Below are positions 1-9,813 of a DNA stretch of 64,000 nucleotides, piece after piece. The stretch is taken from contig CANKZI010000013.1 in assembly GCA_947488595.1 (NCBI GenBank), positions 1 to 64,000 on the forward strand, in the 5' to 3' direction. The DNA is from Flavobacteriaceae bacterium (GTDB taxonomy: Bacteria; Bacteroidota; Bacteroidia; Flavobacteriales; Flavobacteriaceae). The notes beneath the pieces are model-generated. The model was not told the origin of the DNA. It saw only the letters and a list, made by a program, of their open reading frames with translations, and searched no databases. Position numbers and translations under genes: made by a program. Position 1 is the first letter of the stretch; each line of letters starts with the position of its first letter.

Positions 1-88
1 GAAAATCATAAATTTTAAAAATATTTTCTCTAAAAATTTCTTTAAATGATTAAAAAGTTCTAATTTTGAACTATTAATTCTGATCATT

Positions 89-439
89 ATGATACAACAA
101 GCAGAAACCAAAATCAAACAAATTCGCGAATTGAAGAATTTCACGCAAGAATACATGGCTCAAAAGCTCGGTTTATCTACCCGTGCCTACAGTAAAATTG
201 AAACAGGCGAAACGCAGTTAACCATCAATCGGTTGAATGAAATAAGTGCTATACTGGAAGTTCAACCCATGGAAGTTCTGGGATTTGATGACAAAAAGAT
301 ATTTAACATTAATCATTCCACAGGGAATAATGGCTATAACAACATTATGTATCCCGAAAAACTAATCCAGCAATACGAAGAAACAATCCAATCGCTCAAA
401 GAGCAAATCCAGTTAATGAAATTACTTCAAGGCAAATAA
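89..439 (+). CDS. XRE-family helix-turn-helix transcriptional regulator
   Basis: N-terminal HTH_3 pattern (IRELKNFTQEYMAQKLGLSTRAYSKIETGETQLTINRLNEISAIL), C-terminal coiled coil. Confidence 0.85.
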   Translation: MIQQAETKIKQIRELKNFTQEYMAQKLGLSTRAYSKIETGETQLTINRLNEISAILEVQPMEVLGFDDKKIFNINHSTGNNGYNNIMYPEKLIQQYEETIQSLKEQIQLMKLLQGK

Positions 440-525
440 ATCAATTGTTTTAAATCATTTTTTCAATTCGTCGGCATGATTAAATCATTTTGTAATGAAC
501 TGTTTTTTAATTTCTGGAAATTAAA

Positions 526-545
526 AAAATCCCCTAGGGGATTTT
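526..545. terminator. Bidirectional palindromic terminator between convergent genes
   Basis: Perfect palindrome AAAATCCCCTAGGGGATTTT with flanking A and T runs. Confidence 0.65.
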
Positions 546-615
546 ATTTTACATACCAGACGTATTCATTTTATCTTCAGGACAAACTTATATTATTAGC
601 CTGTTCTTTTTATTT

Positions 616-2136
616 TTAAAAACTAACCTGCATATTTTTCAATTGTTCTAAATAATTTCGTTGGTTCGACAATCTCGGAATTTTATGTTGTCCGCCCAGT
701 TTATCATGGTCTTTTAGCCAATCATAAAACAAATTGTTTCGCGCCACGTTGATTACTGGAGCGTTTAAAGTCATATTGTTGTGACGTTTGGCTTCGTAAT
801 CGGAGTTTAAAGTCTGTAAAGTTTCGTCCAAAACTTTTTTAAATAAATGAATGTCATCTGGATTCTTTCTGAATTCAATCATCCATTCGTGTGCTCCTTT
901 TTCTTTTCCTACCATAAATATAGGCGCAACCGTATAATCAATGACTTCGGTTTGTGTGACTTTGCACGCATTTGCAATGGCCTTGTCCGAATTTTCGATA
1001 ATTAATTCTTCGCCAAAGACATTTATATGGTGTTTGGTTCGTCCTGTTACCCTAATTCGATATGGATTTAACGAAGTAAACCGCACCGTATCGCCGATTT
1101 GATAACGCCATAATCCCGAATTGGTTGTAATCACTATCGCATAATTTTTGTCGATTTCGACTTCTGATAGGCGAATCGTTTTTTGTGCGCTGCTTCCAAA
1201 AACTTCCATCGGAATGAATTCATAAAAAATGCCATAGTCGAGCATTAATAGTAAATCGTTAGTATTATTCAAATCCTGAATGGCAAAAAATCCCTCAGAA
1301 GCATTATAAATTTCATAATACTGAAAATCATTTTTCTGAATCATTTTCTGATATTGTTCGCGGTAGGGATCAAAACTCACACCTCCATGAAAATAAACTT
1401 CTACATTGGGCCAAACTTCTTTTAGACTTTCTTTGCCGGTTTCTTGAAGTATCTTATTAAGCAAAACCATCATCCATGAAGGTACACCAGCAAAACTGGT
1501 CACATTTTCATAACGAGTTTCGTTAACAATTGCACTCAATTTTGTTTCCCAATCGCTCATTAACGAAACGCGATTGCTCGGTGTGCTGCTAAATTCGGCC
1601 CACATCGGCATGTTTTCGATTAAAATGGCCGATAAATCACCAAAAAAAGTATTGTTGTGTTCGTATAATTCTTTGCTTCCGCCCAAGCGTAAACTTTTTC
1701 CTGTAAAAAGTTGCGAATCTTCGTTATTGTTTAAATACAAGCACAACAAATCTTTGGTCGCTTTGTAATGACAATTTTCGAGTGCTTCGCTGCTTACCGG
1801 AATAAATTTACTTTTGGCATTAGTGGTTCCGCTTGACTTTGCAAACCATTTTATGGGCGTATTCCAAAATAGATTTTGTTCGCCTTTTCTGTTTCTTTCA
1901 ATCAAAGGTTCCAAATCCTCGTAAGTAGCAATCGGAATTCTTTCGGTAAATGTTTGGTAAGATTTAATGGAATCAAAATCATATTTTTTGCCAATAAAAG
2001 TAGTTTCGGCGGTTCGAATTAAGGTCAAAAGCAATTCTTCCTGTACTTCATTAGGATATTTTAAGAACAATTCGATTTGGTGAATTCTCTTTTTTAATAT
2101 CCAAGAAGCAAACGAATTGATTATGGGTAACGGCAT
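616..2136 (-). CDS. GH3 auxin-responsive promoter family protein (acyl-adenylating superfamily)
   Basis: 506 aa; GH3-like motifs (FAKSSGTTNAKSKFIPVS, YNASEGFFAIQ, GLWRYQIGDTVRF, TGRTKHHINVFGEEL). Confidence 0.85.
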   Translation of the reverse strand: MPLPIINSFASWILKKRIHQIELFLKYPNEVQEELLLTLIRTAETTFIGKKYDFDSIKSYQTFTERIPIATYEDLEPLIERNRKGEQNLFWNTPIKWFAKSSGTTNAKSKFIPVSSEALENCHYKATKDLLCLYLNNNEDSQLFTGKSLRLGGSKELYEHNNTFFGDLSAILIENMPMWAEFSSTPSNRVSLMSDWETKLSAIVNETRYENVTSFAGVPSWMMVLLNKILQETGKESLKEVWPNVEVYFHGGVSFDPYREQYQKMIQKNDFQYYEIYNASEGFFAIQDLNNTNDLLLMLDYGIFYEFIPMEVFGSSAQKTIRLSEVEIDKNYAIVITTNSGLWRYQIGDTVRFTSLNPYRIRVTGRTKHHINVFGEELIIENSDKAIANACKVTQTEVIDYTVAPIFMVGKEKGAHEWMIEFRKNPDDIHLFKKVLDETLQTLNSDYEAKRHNNMTLNAPVINVARNNLFYDWLKDHDKLGGQHKIPRLSNQRNYLEQLKNMQVSF

Positions 2137-2267
2137 TCTGGTTTTAGATTTAGATTTGAAAATAACGTTACAAACGCTAACTTTACAACTTTATCAAAAA
2201 TAACAAAAAATAGCAATATTCAAACGATTTAGTAGTATAATCCTAAATTCTAATCCAAATAAAAAAT

Positions 2268-3062
2268 ATGCAATACGAAGGTGTGTTACAAAAAATGCAA
2301 ACCGAATGGGGCAATCCGATCCAATATTATTTAATTTTTGAATCTGAATTTGTGAATGTCAATCAGCTGTTGAACAAAAATATCGAAATAAAATTTATTG
2401 GTTACCAATGCTTGAATTGTAGAAAAAAGAAGAAAATTTTCCGACAAGGATTTTGTTATGATTGTTTTTATTCTAGCGCAGCAGTTGGCGACTGGATCAT
2501 GCGGCCCGAATTGAGTACCGCGCATTTGGGCATAGCTGATCGCGATTTGAGTTATGAATCCAAAGTACAATTGCAACCTCATATTGTTTATTTGGCATTG
2601 TCTAGTGAAATTAAAGTTGGTGTGACCAGAAAAACCCAAGCGCCTACAAGATGGATAGACCAAGGAGCTGAAAAAGCAATAACCATAGTAGAAGTACCCA
2701 ATCGGTATTTGGCTGGCATTACCGAAGTGGCATTGAAAAATCACTTTTCCGACAAAACCAATTGGCGTAAAATGTTGACTAATGATATTACCGATTTAAA
2801 TTTATTTGAGGCAAAGCAAAAACTTCAAAAGTGGTTGCCAGAAGAAGTGCAAGATTTTTTTTATGCTGATAAAAATGATTTGTGCGAAATGCACTATCCA
2901 ATAATCGAATATCCAAAAAAAATAAATAGTTTAAGTTTAGAAAAATCGCCTGATTTTAATGGAAAATTGATTGGAATCAAAGGGCAATATTTGATTTTTG
3001 AAGACGGAACAGTCTTTAATGTCAGAAGTTTTGAAGGTTATGTGGTAAAAATAACGCTATAA
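2268..3062 (+). CDS. DUF2797 domain-containing protein
   Basis: Cys-rich CLNCRKKKKIFRQGFCYDCF plus KVGVTRKTQAPTRWIDQGA motif characteristic of DUF2797. Confidence 0.8.
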   Translation: MQYEGVLQKMQTEWGNPIQYYLIFESEFVNVNQLLNKNIEIKFIGYQCLNCRKKKKIFRQGFCYDCFYSSAAVGDWIMRPELSTAHLGIADRDLSYESKVQLQPHIVYLALSSEIKVGVTRKTQAPTRWIDQGAEKAITIVEVPNRYLAGITEVALKNHFSDKTNWRKMLTNDITDLNLFEAKQKLQKWLPEEVQDFFYADKNDLCEMHYPIIEYPKKINSLSLEKSPDFNGKLIGIKGQYLIFEDGTVFNVRSFEGYVVKITL

Positions 3063-3107
3063 ATTAAATTTTTTTCAAATCGCACAAATGGTCTTAATAT
3101 CGAAATT

Positions 3108-3419
3108 TTAAAGTCTTTTGTTTTCTTCTTCAATACTAGAATTGCGTTACGTCGATTTTAATTCACTATTTCCGAAATTATAACTGATATCAATTCGAAA
3201 CTGTCGACTTTCATAACGGTAGTTTCCCGAAATATACACCACAACTTCAATGAGTTTACCGGCTTTTTTTCTATTACAAAAGGCAATAAAATGAGCGTCG
3301 TATTGGTAACTTCAAATTTTTCAGAATGAGAAATTGTTATAGCAGCTCCAGAAATCGAAATGTAATAATTGTTTGGATTGATAGCTTTAAAACTGAACTT
3401 TCCCTCAATATTTTCACTT
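3108..3419 (-). pseudogene. Remnant of an outer-membrane beta-barrel / TonB-receptor-like protein with internal deletion
   Basis: Minus-strand translation gives NIEGKFSFKAINPNNYYISISGAAITISHSEKFEVTNTTLILLPFVIEKK, then after a +1 shift at a homopolymer KKAGKLIEVVVYISGNYRYESRQFRIDISYNFGNSELKST*RNSSIEEENKRL*. N-terminal carboxypeptidase-regulatory-like domain is joined directly to a barrel C-terminus. Confidence 0.7.
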
Positions 3420-3424
3420 CTAAA

Positions 3425-6016
3425 TTACTCTTTCTTGGGTGCTTCTTTTTTCTTTTTCTTTCCAAACAATCCATTAATCAAATCGTTGGCTTGGGTCTTC
3501 ACATCCGTTTTTGAAGTATTGGTTTTAGTGGTGTCTTTTTTGCCTCCATTAATCAAATTTCCTAATACCGAAGTGCCTTCAGAAACCAATTTGTCTTTTT
3601 GTTGTTGCATCAATTGTGTAGCCAAATTGCCAACTGCTTTTTGCATATCGGTAGTTACTTTTGGGTTTTTAAAATTGCCTGTAAGCATCACATTTATCGG
3701 AATGTTCTCTAATTTTGCCGCATCAGTTGCTGACAATTTTGCAAGCAACTTATTGGCTTCGGTTCCTAAATATTTTGCAGGCACATTCAATTTTACATTA
3801 TACAACATCGATTGATCAAAACCATGCTGTCCTCCAACATTTATTTTGATGTCTTGGTATTTGATGTCAAAAGGTTTTATGTTTACTTTTCCGTCTTTAA
3901 AAGCCAAAGCGACTTTTAAATCATTCAGATTTAATTTGTTCAAATCGATGAACTTTAAATTGGCACCCAACCCATTCAAAATTTGCGAATTGTTTGGATT
4001 TACAGTTGTAGATAGCAATTGTCCTAGCAAATCTCCTGATAAAGTTTTTAAATCAGGTGTCATCTCTTTTTCGTTAAGTGTACCCGAAATTTTAATTGTC
4101 GAATTGAGCTTTCCGTTTATCACGCCTGCAATTGGCGCAATACTTTTCATCATTTCTAATTGGGTAAAGGTTTGCTGAATGTCTACTTGATTTAAATTTA
4201 AATTCATATTAAAAACCGGAATTTTTGCTTTCGTAGAAACGTCACCATTGGCAGTAATTTGTCCGCCAAAAACAGCAGTTTTGATGTTTTCTAAAGTAAC
4301 TTTTTGGTCTTTGACGATGACTTTTCCAGAAGCAGTTTTAAGCACCAAATTATCATACAAAACAGTATTGATTTTGGCGTTAAGTTTACAATTTAGAATA
4401 GCTGGAATTTTTATCACTTCTTGTGTTTTTGACGAAGTTGCGGTTGGCGGCGCTTCGGTTGTCATAAAATCAGCAACTGCAAATTGGTTGGATTCAAGAC
4501 TAAAATCGCCCTTCAATTCTTGGTTTTTAAACATAAAACCATAAAAATTATCCAAAGTTCCATTTACATTCAAATCGGTTTGTCCAATTGCGGCATTAAA
4601 TTGTTGCAAATTCACACGACTCGGATTAAAAGCAATCATCGCTTGACTTATATTAAGTGCTTTGCCTTTTTCATCCACATATTTGAACTGTGATAAAAGT
4701 ATCGTTCCCGCATTTTTAATGTTTTGGTATTGACTGGTTTCGACTGATTTCATATCAAAATTGGTCGTAACGTCGGCTTTTAAAATCCCAGAAAGTGGTT
4801 TGTCCAATTTTATTGGATAAGCTTTTGATAAATTAGCCAAATTGATGGTTCCTTTTAAAGCAGCATCAACCAGCGGATTTACTGTAATATTTTTGATATT
4901 CGCTTTGGCGTCAAAAACATCTTGATCAATCTTGAAAGACAATTGCTCAAGGTTCACATAAGTGTCATTAAGAACGCCAGTTTCGTTAATAATTTTAGTG
5001 TCAATAACAATATTTTGAACCGATTTAGGCAAATTTGGATATTGAAAAGAGGCGTTATTTGATGCAATTGCGATATTGAATTTCGGAACTGAAGTGTCAG
5101 AATACAAGCCTTTTGCAAAACCAACAATCGTAAAATCGCCAGTAGTTTTAACGTCTTTTAAACTTCCAGAATACGCTGACGGTATCAATCCAAGAAAATT
5201 TTGAAAACTCGAAGTTGGTGTTTTGAAAGTCAAATCATAATTTTGTCCATCGTCCACCATTTGAATAAATCCATCGAATGCTAAAGGCAATTGATTGATT
5301 AATGCTTTGTTATTTTTGAAAGTATAGCTGCTTTTTTCCAAATCGATTCCTAAAACGGCATCTAATGTCAATGTTACATTTTTCATATAATTGACTTTGT
5401 CCATCTCTAAAGAAACTTTTGCGGTCGATTTTGTTGCCAAATCTAATTTTGAAGCTGCAAAATCGCCAGTTCCAGAATGGTTCAAGCTATCAATAACCAT
5501 TTTTATTTTTGAACTTTCATCAAAATATTGAAACTTAAAATTATCAATACGGTACTCTTTAATTTTTAAGGCCAAAGGATTATTTTTACTGTCCTCTTTG
5601 TCCTTTTCGTCTTTAAGTGCAATGTCAAAATTACCAATTCCGTCTTTGTTAAAAAGAATATTGATAAAACCATTTTTGGACGAAATGGCTTCGATATTCA
5701 TCGATTCGTCTTTGCCTTTGAACAATTCTTTGATTGACATATCCAAATTCAATTCGCCCAACGAAATCAAAGTATCACCTTCAAAAGGCGCTTTATTAAT
5801 GATAAGTAGTTTTTCTATGGTTACACTGGCTTTCGGAAAACTTCGAAACAAACTCAAATCGGCTTCGGCAAAAGTAACTTTCGCATCTACTTTTTCGTTA
5901 ATGGCTTCTGCGATTTTTGCTTTGATGGCATCTTGAAAAAAATACGGAATTGCAAATAGCGCTACAACGACCAACAACAATAATATCCCTAATATTTTTA
6001 ATAATTTCTTAATCAT
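3425..6016 (-). CDS. AsmA-like outer-membrane biogenesis / DUF748-type protein
   Basis: 863 aa; N-terminal TM helix, AsmA-like repeats, C-terminal GVINGKLNSTIKISGTL and LGANLKFIDLNKLNLNDL. Confidence 0.8.
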   Translation of the reverse strand: MIKKLLKILGILLLLVVVALFAIPYFFQDAIKAKIAEAINEKVDAKVTFAEADLSLFRSFPKASVTIEKLLIINKAPFEGDTLISLGELNLDMSIKELFKGKDESMNIEAISSKNGFINILFNKDGIGNFDIALKDEKDKEDSKNNPLALKIKEYRIDNFKFQYFDESSKIKMVIDSLNHSGTGDFAASKLDLATKSTAKVSLEMDKVNYMKNVTLTLDAVLGIDLEKSSYTFKNNKALINQLPLAFDGFIQMVDDGQNYDLTFKTPTSSFQNFLGLIPSAYSGSLKDVKTTGDFTIVGFAKGLYSDTSVPKFNIAIASNNASFQYPNLPKSVQNIVIDTKIINETGVLNDTYVNLEQLSFKIDQDVFDAKANIKNITVNPLVDAALKGTINLANLSKAYPIKLDKPLSGILKADVTTNFDMKSVETSQYQNIKNAGTILLSQFKYVDEKGKALNISQAMIAFNPSRVNLQQFNAAIGQTDLNVNGTLDNFYGFMFKNQELKGDFSLESNQFAVADFMTTEAPPTATSSKTQEVIKIPAILNCKLNAKINTVLYDNLVLKTASGKVIVKDQKVTLENIKTAVFGGQITANGDVSTKAKIPVFNMNLNLNQVDIQQTFTQLEMMKSIAPIAGVINGKLNSTIKISGTLNEKEMTPDLKTLSGDLLGQLLSTTVNPNNSQILNGLGANLKFIDLNKLNLNDLKVALAFKDGKVNIKPFDIKYQDIKINVGGQHGFDQSMLYNVKLNVPAKYLGTEANKLLAKLSATDAAKLENIPINVMLTGNFKNPKVTTDMQKAVGNLATQLMQQQKDKLVSEGTSVLGNLINGGKKDTTKTNTSKTDVKTQANDLINGLFGKKKKKEAPKKE

Positions 6017-6053
6017 AACAATAATTTTTCTTCAAAGCTAAAGTACAAATAGA

Positions 6054-6089
6054 AAGCCAACTTTGCTGTAAAAACAGATAAGTTGGCTT
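6054..6089 (-). terminator. Rho-independent-like hairpin downstream of sppA
   Basis: AAGCCAACTT ... AAGTTGGCTT stem with inner CTGT/ACAG. Confidence 0.65.
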
Positions 6090-6113
6090 AAAAATAACAT
6101 ATTAAAATCAATT

Positions 6114-7874
6114 TTATTTAATCGAAATCTCAAACGGCATCATGGTTTGAATGCCTTTTTGTGTGCTTATTTTTTTCACTTTCTGAAAAATCTCATAATT
6201 TTCAGTGCCAATTTCTTCTTTAATTAAACTTTCTTTGGTTTTAGCAAAAGGGAAACTAGCAATCATATCCTCGAAAGTTTTTTCGTATTCAGGATAATTT
6301 TGTGTTTTATAATTTTTTATTTTCCCCAATTTGGCAGCAGCAGCAAGTGCGTCATCCATACCGCCAATTTTGTCAACCAAACCAATTTTTAAAGCTTCTG
6401 AACCTGACCAAACGCGACCTTGACCGATGGCATCGACTTGTTCAAAAGTCATTTTTCTTCCCGCGGCAACGCGGTTTACAAAAACTGCATAAATACGCTC
6501 TACACTTTCTTGAGTAATGGCTCTGAAATCGGTATCCAAAGGTTGGAATGGGCTGTATTCTGCCGCGTTTTTATGCGTTTTTACGGTTTCGGTATTGATT
6601 CCGATTTTTTGAGACAATTGGGTAAAGTTGGGTAAAATTCCGAAAACACCAATCGAACCTGTAATGGTATTGGCTTCGGCAAAAATGGTGTTGGCATTAC
6701 AAGCTATATAATAACCACCAGAAGCCGCCAGATTGCCCATTGAAACTACAACTGGTTTCGTTTTTTTGGTAAGTTCAATTTCTCTCCAAATTAAGTCAGA
6801 AGTCAAAGCACTTCCGCCTGGGCTATCAATTCGCAAAACAATTGCTTTTACATTTTTATCTTTTCTGGCTTCTTGCAAAGAGCGGCGCATCGAACCTTCG
6901 CCAATATAACTCACATCGCCTTCGCCACTTTTAATTTCGCCTTGCGCATAAATGATGGCAATTTTGTCATCGGCATCAGTATTTTTGGGAGAAGTCGCTG
7001 TTTTTTGTGCATAATCGGTTATGGTAATCGAATTGTAGTCTTCGTCTTTTTCGACTTTCAAGGCTTTTTTGATGGCATTTCGGTATTCATCTTCATAAGC
7101 GATTTTGTCAATAAGTTTTTGTGAACGCGCCATTTCGGGAGTTCTTGCCAAAAGATTTTCGGCAATTTCGTTGAGTTTGGCAACCGGAATTTTTCGGCTT
7201 TTGGCGATGTCGGTTACAATTGAATTCCAAACTGAATTCAAAAGGGACGAAACTTGCTCTCTATTGGCATCACTCATTTTGTTTTCAAGAAAAGGCTCGA
7301 CCGCGCTTTTGTATTTTCCGTGTCGAATCACTTCCATTTTGACGCCTGATTTTTCTTGTAAATCTTTATAAAACATGATTTCTGACGATAGACCTTTGAA
7401 ATCCATTTCGCCAACAGGATTCAAATAGATGGTATCGGCAACAGAATTCAAATAATATTCACGTTGCGAATAAACATCGGCATAAGCGACCACAAATTTT
7501 CCTGATTTTTTAAAATCCTCGAGTTGATCGCGAAGGGCTTTCATTTGTGCAATTCCGATGGTAGAGGTGTTATTCAAAATAGAAATACCTTTGATATTGT
7601 CATCGGTTTTAGCCGCTTCAATTGCACTAATAACATCCGAAACACCCACGTTGGCTTCGCCAGAAAATAAGGTCACTAGCGGATCAGAATATTTTCCGGC
7701 ATAATCGTTACTGATATTTCCCAAATTGAATTCGATAACCGAATTGTCTTTTACGGTTACTTTATCAGAATCGCCTCCGAAGAGTGCTCCAATAATCAAA
7801 AATCCGAAAAAGAATAGCATAAAAAAGACAAACAAACCTACGATTGTTGCCAATACATTTCCTAGAAACTTCAT
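6114..7874 (-). CDS. sppA: Signal peptide peptidase SppA, 67K type
   Basis: 586 aa; tandem S49 peptidase domains, catalytic region VVSMGNLAASGGYYIAC. Confidence 0.95.
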   Translation of the reverse strand: MKFLGNVLATIVGLFVFFMLFFFGFLIIGALFGGDSDKVTVKDNSVIEFNLGNISNDYAGKYSDPLVTLFSGEANVGVSDVISAIEAAKTDDNIKGISILNNTSTIGIAQMKALRDQLEDFKKSGKFVVAYADVYSQREYYLNSVADTIYLNPVGEMDFKGLSSEIMFYKDLQEKSGVKMEVIRHGKYKSAVEPFLENKMSDANREQVSSLLNSVWNSIVTDIAKSRKIPVAKLNEIAENLLARTPEMARSQKLIDKIAYEDEYRNAIKKALKVEKDEDYNSITITDYAQKTATSPKNTDADDKIAIIYAQGEIKSGEGDVSYIGEGSMRRSLQEARKDKNVKAIVLRIDSPGGSALTSDLIWREIELTKKTKPVVVSMGNLAASGGYYIACNANTIFAEANTITGSIGVFGILPNFTQLSQKIGINTETVKTHKNAAEYSPFQPLDTDFRAITQESVERIYAVFVNRVAAGRKMTFEQVDAIGQGRVWSGSEALKIGLVDKIGGMDDALAAAAKLGKIKNYKTQNYPEYEKTFEDMIASFPFAKTKESLIKEEIGTENYEIFQKVKKISTQKGIQTMMPFEISIK

Positions 7875-8016
7875 AATTATAATTTTTTGAATAAGTCTTG
7901 CATGTGCTTAAAAAGTTACAATTTGACTCAAATTTAAAATAATAATCAATTAATTTTTGGCTAAAGACAAATTATAGTAACATGCTAAAATTCTTTTTAC
8001 TTAATTTGTAATTACT

Positions 8017-9165
8017 ATGGACATGCAAAATCAAGTCATTTTATCAATATGAAGTAATGAAGGCGAAAAGTTGGATAGTATTCAACAATGCGTTCGTTTG
8101 TTGCATCATCAAGTTGGTACAATTATCAAAATTTCTAAATTATACGAAACACCTTCTTGGGGTTTTGAAAGTGCTGCTTTTTTTAATTGTGCTGTTGTAA
8201 TGCACACTCAAAAATCAGCCAAAAAAATTTTAAAAGACATTCTTAGAATAGAAAAGGAGTTAGGTCGAACAAGAGCGCTACAATCGGGCTACCAATCTAG
8301 AACCATTGATATTGATATTATTGGTTTTAACGAAGAAATAGTGGAAAGTGAAAACCTTGTAATTCCGCATCCGCAAATGCAAAATCGGCTGTTTGTGCTG
8401 TTGCCTTTGCAGGATGTGATGCCCGATTTTATTCATCCAATATTGAAAAAAAAAATCAGTGATTTGATTCAAGATTGTAAAGATGAAAGTGCCTATAAAG
8501 TAATTTCGGATTTAACATTGCCATTGGATCAATTTTCGTTAGAAAAGTACAATTATATTGCAGTTGAAGGCAATATTGGCGCCGGAAAAACCACTTTGGT
8601 TGTCAAAATTGCAGAAGATTTTAATGCTAAAACCGTTTTGGAGCGTTTTGCAGACAATCCTTTTTTGCCTAAATTTTATAAAGACCAAAGTCGTTATGCT
8701 TTTCCGTTAGAGATGTCATTTTTGGCGGATCGCTACCAGCAATTGTCCGATGACTTGGCACAATTTGATTTGTTTAAAGACTTCTTAGTTGCTGATTATC
8801 ATATTTTTAAATCACTGATTTTTGCCAAAGTTACGCTTACCGAAGACGAGTACCGTTTGTATCGAAAATTATTCGAAATCATATATAAAGAAATGCCAAA
8901 ACCGGATTTGTATATTTATTTGTACCAAAATACGGACCGGTTGTTGCAAAACATTAAACGGCGTGGCAGAAGTTATGAGCAAGAAATTCCGGCTGAGTAT
9001 TTGGATAAAATCAATCGTGGTTATTTGGATTATATTAAATCGCAAACAGATTTGAATGTTTTAATTATTGATGTTTCGGACAAGGATTTTGTGAAAAACC
9101 AACAAGATTATATTTTCATTTTAGAAGCAATTCAAGATAAAATGCCAAAAAAAGTCATCTTATAA
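8017..9165 (+). pseudogene. folK: Fused 2-amino-4-hydroxy-6-hydroxymethyldihydropteridine diphosphokinase (HPPK) - deoxynucleoside kinase, with in-frame TGA at codon 12
   Basis: From ATG 8017: MDMQNQVILSI*SNEGEKLDSIQQC..., with TGA at 8050-8052 where the HPPK SIGSN motif expects Gly (GGA). Downstream: HPPK motifs (ETPSWGFES, RTIDIDIIGFN, IPHPQMQNRLFVLLPL) and dNK motifs (YIAVEGNIGAGKTTL, NTDRLLQNIKRRGRSYEQEI). ORF caller restarts at TTG 8071. Confidence 0.8.
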
Positions 9166-9196
9166 ATATGCTAAAAGGTTAATTTCCTTTATTTTT

Positions 9197-9733
9197 TTAA
9201 CTTTTCTGAATTGTTTTCTTGAAAAAATCCCAAATAACAATTCCTGCGCTTACCGAAATATTTAACGAATGTTTGGTTCCTAATTGCGGAATTTCGATAC
9301 AGCCATCGCACATTTGAATAGCATCTTGCGCTACACCAAAGACTTCATTTCCAAATACCAATGCGTATTTTGTTTGTGCAGCTGTTTCAAAATCATGAAG
9401 CAAAATCGCATTTTCTACTTGCTCAATTGCCAAAACTTTAAAATTGTTGCTTTTAAGTTCTAGTATTGTTTTTAAAACCGATTCTCGGTATTCCCATGCT
9501 ACGGTTTCGGTTGCACCAAGTGCGGTTTTGTGAATTTCTTTGTTGGGAGGCGACGCGGTAATACCACACAAATAAATTTTTTCAATCAAAAAGGCATCAG
9601 CGGTTCTAAAAACAGATCCAATATTATGAAGACTTCTAACATCATCAAGCACAATAATTATTGGCGTTTTTTTTGCGTCTTTAAAATCGCTGATGGATTT
9701 TCTTTCAAGTTCTGAATTGTCTAACTTTCGCAT
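9197..9733 (-). CDS. SpoU/TrmH-family RNA 2'-O-methyltransferase
   Basis: Motifs LDDVRSLHNIGSVFRTADAF, LVFGNEVFGV, IEIPQLGTKHSLNISVSAGI. Confidence 0.9.
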   Translation of the reverse strand: MRKLDNSELERKSISDFKDAKKTPIIIVLDDVRSLHNIGSVFRTADAFLIEKIYLCGITASPPNKEIHKTALGATETVAWEYRESVLKTILELKSNNFKVLAIEQVENAILLHDFETAAQTKYALVFGNEVFGVAQDAIQMCDGCIEIPQLGTKHSLNISVSAGIVIWDFFKKTIQKS

Positions 9734-9758
9734 AAGAAATAAATAATGGTATTAAAAA

Positions 9759-9789
9759 AAAACTTCCTAAAAATCAATTAGGAAGTTTT
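9759..9789 (-). terminator. Hairpin terminator downstream of DUF1573 gene
   Basis: AAAACTTCCTA ... TAGGAAGTTTT with A/T flanks. Confidence 0.7.
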
Positions 9790-9813
9790 ATGTTTTTTTA
9801 CAAATAATTAAGT

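Noticed and set aside
3369-3815. Plus-strand ORFs (148 aa and others) overlapping the AsmA-like gene
   Set aside because: Antisense shadows of a long convincing minus-strand CDS; hydrophobic low-complexity translations with no recognisable family.
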